A stretch of 35,417 nucleotides of DNA, taken from NCBI GenBank assembly GCA_905233645.1, contig CAJODZ010000026.1, positions 1 through 35,417 of the forward strand, read 5' to 3'. Within the stretch, counting starts at the first letter, position 1; every line of letters starts with the position of its first letter. Made by a program: the position numbers and the translations under genes. Source of the DNA: an uncultured Synergistales bacterium. GTDB lineage: Bacteria > Synergistota > Synergistia > Synergistales > Aminobacteriaceae. Positions 19,471-28,205 of this stretch are shown in pieces. The notes under the pieces are model-generated. The model was not told where the DNA came from. It saw only the letters and a program-made list of their open reading frames with translations, and made no database searches.

Positions 19471-19674
19471 CAGGTTTTCAAATGTTGCCCGTAAGGTAAC
19501 AGTACCTATGGAGCGTAGGGAAGGGTTAGCCTCATAAAAAACCCATAGCCTCGGAAACTGATTCCCATAGCCTCGGAAACTGATTCCTGTAAAACGAAAT
19601 CCTGAAGACTAAGAAGTATTCAGGTTAGGAGGATTAAAGGAAGCTGCCATCTTCTATAAGTGGCGGTAGTTCAC
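19471..19674 (+). ncRNA. omegaRNA-like (TnpB guide scaffold-like) RNA
   Basis: Stem-loops CCTGAA..TTCAGG (19601-19624) and GCTGCCATCTTCTATAAGTGGCGGTAGTTCAC at the 3' end resemble TnpB 3'-end RNA architecture; no tnpB in the window. Confidence 0.45.
19542..19585 (+). repeat. Perfect 22-bp tandem duplication
   Basis: cccatagcctcggaaactgatt x2 (19542-19563, 19564-19585). Confidence 0.95.
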
Positions 19675-19709
19675 GGATTATGCTAAAATGTATCAGGTGG
19701 ATAAAAAAT

Positions 19710-19743
19710 ACAGGAGACAGCGAAAGGGAACTGTTGCTCCTGT
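19710..19743 (-). terminator. Intrinsic terminator for the minus-strand small ORF
   Basis: Minus strand: ACAGGAG-caACAGttccctttcgCTGT-CTCCTGT followed by ATTTTTTAT. Confidence 0.75.
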
Positions 19744-19764
19744 TGGGAATTGAAAATCCCGGCG

Positions 19765-19941
19765 TTACTTCCCTAATTTTTCCTGAAGTTCAAGAACTTC
19801 GATGATCAATCCGAGTAAGCAATATAGAAAAACGGTGAGTGTAACCACTTTTGCGGGTAGGGAACTCACCAGTTTTTTTATTTTTTTCCACCAGGACTTT
19901 CCAGAAGGCTTGCGTTTCTTATGTTTCTGCCGGGTTTTCAT
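19765..19941 (-). CDS. 58-aa basic single-TM small protein (not in the ORF track)
   Basis: Read on the minus strand: MKTRQKHKKRKPSGKSWWKKIKKLVSSLPAKVVTLTVFLYCLLGLIIEVLELQEKLGK*. ggtgat RBS a few nt upstream of ATG, extended -10 upstream and intrinsic terminator downstream. Confidence 0.65.
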   Translation of the reverse strand: MKTRQKHKKRKPSGKSWWKKIKKLVSSLPAKVVTLTVFLYCLLGLIIEVLELQEKLGK

Positions 19942-20018
19942 GAAAAATCACCAGATTTCTAACGGTGGAGTTCCCTTGCTGACAGACCGTATTTCTGTCC
20001 GGATCCCTTTCTTAGAAA

Positions 20019-20027
20019 AGTATTATA
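20019..20027 (-). promoter_or_regulatory. Extended -10 promoter for the 58-aa ORF
   Basis: Minus strand TGTTATAAT (TGnTATAAT), about 80 nt upstream of the ATG; coordinates within a few nt. Confidence 0.45.
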
Positions 20028-20157
20028 ACAGTAGCCTCAAATGAAAACGTGTAATTTTTATGTAGCTGTTATTTGCACTCAGGCTCATAGAGTGATAAAC
20101 TTCCAATCCGAAAAAGTCAAAGTTAGTTAATTAAATTTAAAGGAGCGATTTTTTATT

Positions 20158-21042
20158 ATGGCTGTTCAATATAAAGATTATTATAAAATTTTAGGCGTTG
20201 AAAGAAGTGCAACTGCTGATGAAATAAAAAAGGCTTATAGAAATTTGGCTAAAAAATTTCATCCAGACGTAAATAAAAACAAAGACGCTGAACAAAAATA
20301 TAAAGAGATTAACGAAGCTTATGAAGTCTTAAAAGACCCTGATAAACGCCAAAAATATGATACGTTAGGAATGAATTGGCAGGCCGGTCAAGATTTCACA
20401 CCTCCTCCAGGCTGGGGACAGGGGAATTTTGGCGGCACTCATGTTGAATTTGGTGATTTGGGAGGGTTTAGCGATTTCTTCCAGACGTTATTTGGCGGCG
20501 GCGGATTTGGTGATATTTTTAACAATGCACGTTCAAGCCGTACTCCGGTTAGAAGAGATATCGACGCTAATTTAACTCTAACACTTGAAACAATTTTACG
20601 CGGCGGTGTCCATAATCTTGAATTAAATACTCAAAACGGGAAACGTGAATTAAAAGTTAGATTGCCGCGCGGCGTTACAGACGGTTCAAAAATTACGTTA
20701 AAGGGCAAAGCTGATAACGGCGGTGATATAAATATTACAATTCACGTCGCGAAACATGATGTTTTTACACTTGATGGCTATGACTTAACTTGTGAATATA
20801 AAATTAAAGCTTGGGACGCTGTCCTCGGTAAAAGCATAAATATTCAAACTTTGGACGGCTCAGGTACGGTCGAAGTTCCAGCAGGTGCGCAAGACGGAAA
20901 TAGATTAAGGCTCGCAGGTAAAGGACTTCCAAAACGCGACGGCACAAATGGAGATTTGTTTATAAAAATTAAAATCGAGTTGCCAAAAAGAATTACAAAC
21001 GAACAGCGTAAATTATGGGAAGAACTTGCTAAATTGGGCTAA
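20158..21042 (+). CDS. DnaJ-family co-chaperone, CbpA-like (no zinc finger)
   Basis: J domain DYYKILGVERSATADEIKKAYRNLAKKFHPDVNK with HPD motif, G/F region, C-terminal DnaJ domain. Confidence 0.92.
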   Translation: MAVQYKDYYKILGVERSATADEIKKAYRNLAKKFHPDVNKNKDAEQKYKEINEAYEVLKDPDKRQKYDTLGMNWQAGQDFTPPPGWGQGNFGGTHVEFGDLGGFSDFFQTLFGGGGFGDIFNNARSSRTPVRRDIDANLTLTLETILRGGVHNLELNTQNGKRELKVRLPRGVTDGSKITLKGKADNGGDINITIHVAKHDVFTLDGYDLTCEYKIKAWDAVLGKSINIQTLDGSGTVEVPAGAQDGNRLRLAGKGLPKRDGTNGDLFIKIKIELPKRITNEQRKLWEELAKLG

Positions 21043-21115
21043 ATGCTATAATTCACGATTACATAAATAAATTTGCTGGCAAAGTCAGTTTTTTAGTTTA
21101 GGAGTGTGTTTTTAC

Positions 21116-21679
21116 ATGCGGTCTTCAAAGATTTTAAACGTCCCTAATATTTTAAGCTTGGCACGAGTATTTTTAGCACCATTCGTTTTATTATTTATTT
21201 CATTGAGGCTTGATAAGCATGTACCGTTTTTAGATTTAAGCTGGGGTGATTTATTAGCTGCTATAGTTTTTATAATAGCCGGTATCACTGATGCTTTAGA
21301 CGGTTATATTGCTCGTAAGCACAAAATTATAACGACGCTTGGAATTTTTATAGACTCGCTAGCTGATAAAGTTCTAGTAATTGCGGCGATGCTTGCTTTA
21401 ATTGAAAGTAATAGATTGCCGGCATGGATAGCAATGGTAATTATTACGCGCGAATTTGTTGTTACTGGTTTTAGATTAGTTGCGGCTGCTGAAAAAATTA
21501 TCGTTCCGGCTTCAAAATTGGGCAAATTAAAAACCGTCATTCAAATTATTGCGCTCACAATGTTAATTTTAAATATGCCCTATGCAATGCGAGTTATGTG
21601 GCTGGCTGTATTTATTACCGTCTGGTCTGGAATGGATTATTTAATTAAAGGGAGCAAAATTTTAACCGGCGATGTTTAA
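21116..21679 (+). CDS. pgsA: CDP-diacylglycerol-glycerol-3-phosphate 3-phosphatidyltransferase
   Basis: CDP-alcohol phosphatidyltransferase motif DALDGYIARKHKIITTLGIFIDSLADK. ATG 21116 favoured over track start 21104 because ggag is at 21101. Confidence 0.9.
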   Translation: MRSSKILNVPNILSLARVFLAPFVLLFISLRLDKHVPFLDLSWGDLLAAIVFIIAGITDALDGYIARKHKIITTLGIFIDSLADKVLVIAAMLALIESNRLPAWIAMVIITREFVVTGFRLVAAAEKIIVPASKLGKLKTVIQIIALTMLILNMPYAMRVMWLAVFITVWSGMDYLIKGSKILTGDV

Positions 21680-22439
21680 TTTGACACAGCTTTTAATAAT
21701 TTGTCCGTTAATATTTTTAGCGGGCTTTGTGGACGCAATAGGAGGCGGAGGCGGTTTAATCTCTTTGCCTGCGTATTTAATAGCCGGATTTCCTGTACAT
21801 GTTGCTATAGGGTCAAACAAATTAAGCGCGGCGTTTGGTTCTGTAACAGTTACGCTTGAATATTTAAAAAAAGGTTTTGTGCCGATTAAATTAGCCTTTT
21901 TCTCGATGATATTTGCATTAACAGGTTCGGCGTTAGGTGCGGAAATTGCTTTAATGTTCAGCGATAAGATTTTTAAAATTTTAATGCTGTTCATTTTGCC
22001 GGCGACAGCTTTTTATGTTTTCAGGAGCAAAAAATTATTACATGGCCGCGCAAATAATAATTCTGAAATAAATTCAAGAACATATTTAATTGCGTCGTTA
22101 ATTGCTTTCAGCACAGGAGTTTATGACGGATTTTACGGGCCTGGAGCTGGAACGTTTATGATTTTATTATTAACCGGACTTGCAAAATTAAGTTTACAAA
22201 ATGCTAACGGTGTTGCAAAAGTTATGAATATGTCAACAAATTTAGCCGCTATTACTGTATTCATGTTAAACGGAAAAGCTGATTTAATGTCTGGTATTAT
22301 CGGCGGAATTTTTAGCATTGCCGGAAATATTACAGGAGCAAAATTATTTGAACGCGGCGGAGCAAATATCGTTAGACCAATAATTTTAATCGTTTTAACT
22401 ATATTTTTTGCGCGTGTAATTTTTGATTTAACGTTTTAA
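21672..22439 (+). CDS. TauE/SafE (TSUP) family permease
   Basis: GFVDAIGGGGGLISLPAYLIAGFPVHVAIGSNKLSAAFGS; overlaps pgsA by 8 nt. Confidence 0.88.
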   Translation: MFNLTQLLIICPLIFLAGFVDAIGGGGGLISLPAYLIAGFPVHVAIGSNKLSAAFGSVTVTLEYLKKGFVPIKLAFFSMIFALTGSALGAEIALMFSDKIFKILMLFILPATAFYVFRSKKLLHGRANNNSEINSRTYLIASLIAFSTGVYDGFYGPGAGTFMILLLTGLAKLSLQNANGVAKVMNMSTNLAAITVFMLNGKADLMSGIIGGIFSIAGNITGAKLFERGGANIVRPIILIVLTIFFARVIFDLTF

Positions 22440-22576
22440 ACAAGCAAGAGATATAGCTAAAAATTATTAGTGTTAAAAATTTAGCGCAATTCCTTGATTA
22501 AACTAAAGCGTGAGCGATTTTTGTGTGATTGTTATAATTTGCGCGTAATTTTTATAAAAAGGGGAATTTTTCTAAC

Positions 22577-23285
22577 ATGAACATTTTTAAATTTTTGGCA
22601 CTTGTATTTTTATTCAGCACAATGTTCAGTAGTTCGGCGTTAGCTTATTCAGTCAAAGCTCCAGAAGGCAAAACGTTAAAAGTTCATTGGGCTGTACTTC
22701 AATCAAAACAGGGCAAAATGAATGAGATGGGAGCTATCGGAGCAAGAACCGTCGCAAACACTTTACGGAGCTGTTGCTAAAGAAAATCCGGATTTAATGC
22801 GCTTGCTTGAAATTTATGAAGACGAGGAAGCTTATCAGATACACCGTTCAAGCGAAGGTTTTAAACAATATATTGAAGAGCGTGCGCCAATTCTTGAAAG
22901 TTTAATAATATTGCCTGTTGACCCCGTAGTTCTTGAGCAAAAGGCTGAAGGGCCTGGGACTTTAGTTAGCATGACAATCGTTGAAGTTGCGCCGGAAAAT
23001 CTTGAAGCTTTTAAAAAGCTTATCATTCAAGAAATGACGAGAGCTGTAAAAGAAGATGAGGGCGTATTAGGTTTATTTGCGACAGCTGAACAGGGGGAAA
23101 AGCAAAACAGGTTTCATACAATGGAAATTTATAGCGACGAAAACGCCCGCGAAAAATATTTGAGTTCAGAAAATTATCAGGAATATCGAAAGCAGGCAGA
23201 TAAATTTTTAACATTCCGCAAAGTTTTTGAAAATTATCCTGCTCAAATAATATTAAGCAAAAAAGGTTTGCACCTCGAAAAATAA
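22577..23285 (+). pseudogene. Secreted two-ABM-domain (antibiotic biosynthesis monooxygenase-like) protein split by frameshift
   Basis: ORF 22577..22780 (signal peptide, ...NEMGAIGARTVANTL) continues in another frame as ...LYGAVAKENPDLMRLLEIYEDEEAYQIHRSSEGFKQY (22722..23285); switch at about 22759-22767. Confidence 0.6.
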
Positions 23286-23319
23286 TTTGTTATTCGTGAT
23301 TTTTTAAATATAAAAAATG

Positions 23320-23350
23320 CCCCCCGTTTTTAAAGACGGAGGGTTTTTAT
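23320..23350 (-). terminator. Intrinsic terminator between convergent genes, best on the minus strand
   Basis: Minus strand CCCTCCGT-ctttaaaa-ACGGGGGG then CATTTTTTAT; plus strand forms the same stem with one mismatch then T5. Confidence 0.7.
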
Positions 23351-23360
23351 TATAAAAATG

Positions 23361-24977
23361 CTATTCTGATTTTGCAAATAATTTCACCACTAAAAGCGTT
23401 ACTATCATTAAGACTATCGCCGCTGGTAAAACTATTAACGCATTCGGAATAAAGCCTGCAATTATGTAACTCACAAAACTTACGCTCGCAACCGTTATCG
23501 CATAAGGCAACTGCGTCGAAACATGTACTACATGGTCGCACTGCGCACCAGCTGAAGCCATAATCGTCGTGTCTGAAATTGGCGAGCAATGATCACCGCA
23601 AACAGCTCCCGCCATACACGCTGATACACAGACAACACCTAACGGGTCGCTTAACGGGAATACGCTTAACGTTATAGGGATTAAAATTCCAAAAGTACCC
23701 CATGATGTACCCGTAGAGAACGAAATAAAACACGCTATGACAAAAATTACCGCCGGCAAAAACGCTTTGAAATTGACAGCAGAATTTTTAACAACTTCTT
23801 CAACAAATTGTTTCGCTCCGAGTGAGTCCGTCATGTTTTTTAAGCTCCACGCAAAAACAAGAATTAAAATCGCTGAAACCATTGATTTAAAACCGTCGGG
23901 GATACATTGCGAAATTTCGTGGAATGTCATCGTCCGTCTGCACATAAAATAAGCACCAATAAGCGTCGCAATTAACGTCATGGCCGAACCTAAAACTAAC
24001 CCAACGGAAGCGTCTGAATCGGCAAATGCTTCAACAAAATTTTTGCCTGAGAAAAATCCGCCCGAATAAATCATGCCGACAACACATAAAATTATTAAAA
24101 CAGCTACGGGTAAAACTAAGTCTAAAACTCTGCCCGCCGGCCTCTTTTTATTACCTTCGTCAGAATTTGAAGTCGCCATTCCTGAAAAAACATCGCCGTT
24201 AATTTTCGCATCGCGTTCGTATTTAGCCATAGGCCCGTAATCTAAACCGGTCAATGCTAAAAATATCATCATTACAATCGTTAATAACGCATAAAAATTA
24301 AACGGTATCGCTTTCACAAATAAATATAATCCGTTACCGTCTTCAACATAACTCGAAACAGCAGCAGCCCATGACGAAACAGGTGCAATAATACAAATCG
24401 GTGCGGCGGTAGCGTCGACTAAATATGCTAATTTAGCGCGTGAAACTTTGCTCTCATCAGTTACGGGACGCATGACTGAACCAACAGTTAAGCAGTTAAA
24501 ATAATCGTCAATGAAAATTAAAACGCCCAACAAAATCGTAGATAATTGCGCACCGGCTCTCGATTTAATATGTTTGCTAGCCCAATTTCCAAACGCAGCA
24601 GAACCGCCCGACTTGTTGATTAACGTTACCATTATCCCCAAGATTACCAGGAAAACTAATATGCCGGCGTTCGACGTGTCTGAAATTACAGCAACTATTC
24701 CGTCGCGAAAAACATGGTTAATCGTTCCTTCAAAGCTGAAATTTGAAAAAAGTAAACCGCCCGTAACAATTCCGACAAACAGAGATGTGTAAACTTCTTT
24801 CGTGATTAACGCAAGACCTATCGCTATAACCGGAGGCAGTAATGACCACGCTGTCTGATAAAAAGGCGATTGAGGCGCGGTCTCTTCAGCACATGCAACA
24901 CCAGTCAAGGCCATGAGCATTAAAAATACATACGGGAAAATCGAAGAACACTTGTTAAAAAATTTTGGTGCTTTCAC
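23361..24977 (-). CDS. NhaC-family Na+/H+ antiporter
   Basis: 538 aa, GDHCSPISDTTIMASAGAQCDHVVHVSTQLPYA motif, SFSTGTSWGTFGILIPI. Confidence 0.88.
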   Translation of the reverse strand: MKAPKFFNKCSSIFPYVFLMLMALTGVACAEETAPQSPFYQTAWSLLPPVIAIGLALITKEVYTSLFVGIVTGGLLFSNFSFEGTINHVFRDGIVAVISDTSNAGILVFLVILGIMVTLINKSGGSAAFGNWASKHIKSRAGAQLSTILLGVLIFIDDYFNCLTVGSVMRPVTDESKVSRAKLAYLVDATAAPICIIAPVSSWAAAVSSYVEDGNGLYLFVKAIPFNFYALLTIVMMIFLALTGLDYGPMAKYERDAKINGDVFSGMATSNSDEGNKKRPAGRVLDLVLPVAVLIILCVVGMIYSGGFFSGKNFVEAFADSDASVGLVLGSAMTLIATLIGAYFMCRRTMTFHEISQCIPDGFKSMVSAILILVFAWSLKNMTDSLGAKQFVEEVVKNSAVNFKAFLPAVIFVIACFISFSTGTSWGTFGILIPITLSVFPLSDPLGVVCVSACMAGAVCGDHCSPISDTTIMASAGAQCDHVVHVSTQLPYAITVASVSFVSYIIAGFIPNALIVLPAAIVLMIVTLLVVKLFAKSE

Positions 24978-25046
24978 TTTCTAAATACACTCCTTAAAAA
25001 ATTTATAACGCGGAAATTATAATCTTGTTTAAAAATTTTAATAATT

Positions 25047-27008
25047 TTAATTATTGTCGCGCTTTAATTTTAAATATTGGACGATTACACCAACAGCTAA
25101 TAACGTAAAGCCTGCTAAATCGCTCATAAAGCCAGGCACTAACATTAACAAACCTCCGGCTGCAAGCATTACACGAATTACAAAATTCATCGGCCTGAAT
25201 AAATAACCGTTTAACGCCGCCGCAACTCCAAAGATGCCTAGTAAAGCCGTTACACAAATTAAAGCTACTTCGATAAACGCTAATAACTCATTTAAAAACG
25301 GGTCTGCTCCGGAAATATGACCGATATTTTCAAATAACATCGCAGGCTCAAACGCAAATATATACGGAACAATGAACGCCGCTATTGCTAATCGTGTCGC
25401 GTTAAAAGCTGTCTTCATCGGGGGAGCTTTGGCTATCGCTGAACCAGCATACGCCGCTAACGCTACAGGAGGTGTGATATCAGCAACGATACCAAAATAA
25501 AATACAAAGAAGTGCGCGCAAACTTTTTCAATGCCAATAGCCGGAGCCATTAAAATCGGAGCACAGGTCGCCGCCATAATACAATAATTCGCCGTCGTCG
25601 GAACTCCCATCCCTAAAATTATGCAGCAAATCATCGTCAAAATTAGCGCTATAAAAGCATGGCCGCCCGAAATATTTACAACCATCGAAATTAACTGCGA
25701 GGCTAATCCTGTTGAAGTTATACAGCCGGCAACTAATCCAGCCATAGCACACGCAACCGCTACTGTAATTGTTCCTTTGCCTCCGGCTTCAAGAGCGTCA
25801 ATAATTTTCGTAAAGGTAATGCGTTCGTCAGAATTTATTAAACCGACAAGAATTGCAAAACCAATCGCTACAGCCGCTGAAAATTGCATCGTGTAAATAT
25901 TCATCGACACCATTACGACGAGCACGACTAACGGCAATAATAAATATATTTTTGGCAACAGCTCAATTATTTTCGGGAGTTCGTCTTTTGAAATTCCTTT
26001 TAACCCTAACTTTTTTGCTTCCAAATGAACAGCGATATAAATTCCTGCAAAATATAAAACAGCCGGCAAAATCGCTTTTAACGCAACTTGAGAGTACGGC
26101 ACGCCCATATATTCAGACATTAAGAACGCTGCCGCTCCCATTATCGGAGGCATGATTTGTCCACCAGTTGAAGCCGCTGCCTCGACAGCCCCCGCAAATT
26201 CAGCTTTGTAACCAGTCTTCTTCATCATCGGAATTGTAATTGAGCCTGTTGTTACGGTGTTCCCGACAGATGAGCCTGAAACCATTCCGCACAACGCAGA
26301 CGATATAACAGCAACTTTAGCAGGCCCTCCAGATGATGAACCGGCTATCGCGTTGGCCATGTTGATGAAAAATGCTGAAATCCCCGTACGCTCTAAAAAT
26401 GCTCCGAAAATAATAAACACGACTATATATTTCGCACAAACATCAATCGGAGTACTTCTAATTCCGTCGCCGGTCGAGTAATATAAATCGTAAATAACTT
26501 TTCCAAAACGAACGTTGCAAAACGCATAAACCATTAAAGCTCCGACAACACACAAAATCGGAATGCCAACACAACGCCTGCATAATTCCATCGTCGAAAT
26601 AATTGCTAAAATCGCCATCGTTACCATCAATTTATAATCAGGATTACGCGGACTTGTTACACGTAAAGCTAATTTGATTATGCTTTCAGCGTTCCAGGCA
26701 AAATAGAAAAACGGAATTACTCCAGCAAGCATGATTAAAATATCATAAACCGGCATTGAATTAGTTTTGACATGATGACGGCTAATCGGGTAATTTAAAT
26801 ATCCAATTATCAAAATCAGGCCAAGAAAAATATTTAATTTAATTTCCGGCATCATAGTGCTGAACAACGTAACGTAAATGCAATACAACGAGAATAATGC
26901 AGAAATCCAACGGATAAAAATTTTCGGCGCGCCTTCCCAAATTCGAGTATTGCTTTCGCGGTCATACTTCTTCATAACGTCGTCTAAGTCTTTTTGAAAG
27001 TCACTCAC
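25047..27008 (-). CDS. TRAP transporter fused permease (TAXI type)
   Basis: 653 aa, GSSVGNTVTTGSITIPMMKKTGYKAEFAGAVEAAASTGGQIMPPIMGAAAFLMSEY. Confidence 0.92.
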   Translation of the reverse strand: MSDFQKDLDDVMKKYDRESNTRIWEGAPKIFIRWISALFSLYCIYVTLFSTMMPEIKLNIFLGLILIIGYLNYPISRHHVKTNSMPVYDILIMLAGVIPFFYFAWNAESIIKLALRVTSPRNPDYKLMVTMAILAIISTMELCRRCVGIPILCVVGALMVYAFCNVRFGKVIYDLYYSTGDGIRSTPIDVCAKYIVVFIIFGAFLERTGISAFFINMANAIAGSSSGGPAKVAVISSALCGMVSGSSVGNTVTTGSITIPMMKKTGYKAEFAGAVEAAASTGGQIMPPIMGAAAFLMSEYMGVPYSQVALKAILPAVLYFAGIYIAVHLEAKKLGLKGISKDELPKIIELLPKIYLLLPLVVLVVMVSMNIYTMQFSAAVAIGFAILVGLINSDERITFTKIIDALEAGGKGTITVAVACAMAGLVAGCITSTGLASQLISMVVNISGGHAFIALILTMICCIILGMGVPTTANYCIMAATCAPILMAPAIGIEKVCAHFFVFYFGIVADITPPVALAAYAGSAIAKAPPMKTAFNATRLAIAAFIVPYIFAFEPAMLFENIGHISGADPFLNELLAFIEVALICVTALLGIFGVAAALNGYLFRPMNFVIRVMLAAGGLLMLVPGFMSDLAGFTLLAVGVIVQYLKLKRDNN

Positions 27009-27044
27009 TAAAAATCACAGCTCCTCTTTAAAAAATTTTTAAAA

Positions 27045-27079
27045 TAAAAAAACGGCCATGAATTTTTTAATCACAGCCG
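27045..27079 (-). terminator. Intrinsic terminator/attenuator between TAXI SBP and permease genes
   Basis: Minus strand CGGCTGTGA-ttaaaaaat-TCATGGCCG (9 bp with wobbles) then T7. Confidence 0.65.
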
Positions 27080-27113
27080 CTTTGATTTTTTAAATTAACA
27101 TACTCTTAAAAAA

Positions 27114-28112
27114 TTATTTTCCGCTAACGACTATGCCTTTCTCAGCAAAGTATTTAATTGCTCCGGCATGATACGGGACGGCTGTGTATGACGCGGCAAA
27201 ACCTAAATTTAACTCGTTTGCTTTTGCATGTGCCACAGCGATAGCGTCCTTGTTCTCAAAAATTCCGTATAAGAAATTAAAAACATCAACTTCCGAAACA
27301 TCATCGCGAGCTATTACAACCGCACCAACCGCTACTGTCCTTACGTCTTCGGGAGTGTTATAAACAACTTTTGAAATCGTGTAAGGCGAATAATACGGTG
27401 AAGCGGCGATTAACTTTACAATGTGTTCATCATCAAAGCCAACTAAATAAACCTGTTTTGTCGTAGCTAATGAAGTTACAGCAGTCGTCGGAATGCCAGC
27501 AACAATAAATGCAGCGTCAATTTTCCCGTCCTGTAAAGCTTCAACGCTATCACCAAATGATTGATACGTCGGCTTGATATCTTTCTCAATGTCTAAATCA
27601 TAAGCCGTTAAAACGTCGACAGCATTGAAATAAACTCCTGAACCAGCCGCACCGACTGAAACATTTTTGCCCTTTAAATCAGCGACGGTTTTAATTTCGG
27701 GATTAAGAGTAACGATTTGAACTTGTTCCATGTAAAGATTTGCGACCGTCGAAAAATTAGTAACTTTGTCATCAAAAAGTCTCGTGCCTTTGTAAGCATA
27801 AGCTCCTACGTCAGTCTGCACAAATCCTAATTGAGCGTCGCCGTCTTCCATTGCTTCGATATTAGCTTTTGAACCGCCCGATGTGATAACCGTAACTTTT
27901 GTTGAGGTCGTCTCAGTGACTTTTCCGGCCAAGACTGAACCAAATCCGTAATATGTCCCCTGAGCGCCTCCCGTCGAAAACGTTAAACGGCTTCCGCCTG
28001 CCATAGGGACAAACGTCACAACTTCCTGTTCAGGGGCTTGCATCTCTTCAGCAGCCATAACGGGTAAAGCTAACGCAAGAATAAAAGTGATTGCTAATAA
28101 AAATTTTTTCAT
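27114..28112 (-). CDS. TAXI-family TRAP solute-binding protein
   Basis: 332 aa with signal peptide; LTFSTGGAQGTYYGFGSVLAGKVTE, NIEAMEDGDAQLGFVQTDVGAYAY. Confidence 0.92.
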   Translation of the reverse strand: MKKFLLAITFILALALPVMAAEEMQAPEQEVVTFVPMAGGSRLTFSTGGAQGTYYGFGSVLAGKVTETTSTKVTVITSGGSKANIEAMEDGDAQLGFVQTDVGAYAYKGTRLFDDKVTNFSTVANLYMEQVQIVTLNPEIKTVADLKGKNVSVGAAGSGVYFNAVDVLTAYDLDIEKDIKPTYQSFGDSVEALQDGKIDAAFIVAGIPTTAVTSLATTKQVYLVGFDDEHIVKLIAASPYYSPYTISKVVYNTPEDVRTVAVGAVVIARDDVSEVDVFNFLYGIFENKDAIAVAHAKANELNLGFAASYTAVPYHAGAIKYFAEKGIVVSGK

Positions 28113-28205
28113 GTCCGTAAGAATTAAACTCCTTTACTAAAAATAAATTGCTTGAATATTTTAATCAACTTTAAATAAGACTGTCAACGAAGGTTTTGCT
28201 GTTAA

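Larger units (their letters stand above)
19405..19674 (+). mobile_element. Short non-autonomous IS200/IS605-type element (tnpA- and tnpB-less, PATE-like)
   Basis: Left hairpin CTCCCACTT-CTTC-AAGTGGGAG (19420-19441), right subterminal hairpin CTGCCA..TGGCGG (19644-19666) and TAGTTCAC terminus at 19674, as in many IS605-type right ends. Possible TnpB C-terminal remnant (...ARKVTVPMERREGLAS*). Left boundary is approximate. Confidence 0.55.

Noticed and set aside
19307-19537. Plus-strand 76-aa ORF as a real gene
   Set aside because: It runs through the end of the beta-helix gene, a strong terminator and the element left hairpin; at most its last ~20 residues are a TnpB C-terminal remnant.
19802-20044. 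Plus-strand 80-aa ORF
   Set aside because: No RBS, low-complexity FFIFFHQ segment is the antisense of Lys codons of the better supported minus-strand 58-aa ORF.
24511-26481. Plus-strand ORFs of 93, 91, 100 and 74 aa
   Set aside because: Antisense to the NhaC and TRAP permease genes.
27045-27079. Hairpin between TAXI SBP and permease genes as a novel riboswitch
   Set aside because: Short stem plus T7 run is an ordinary terminator/attenuator that adjusts SBP to permease ratio.
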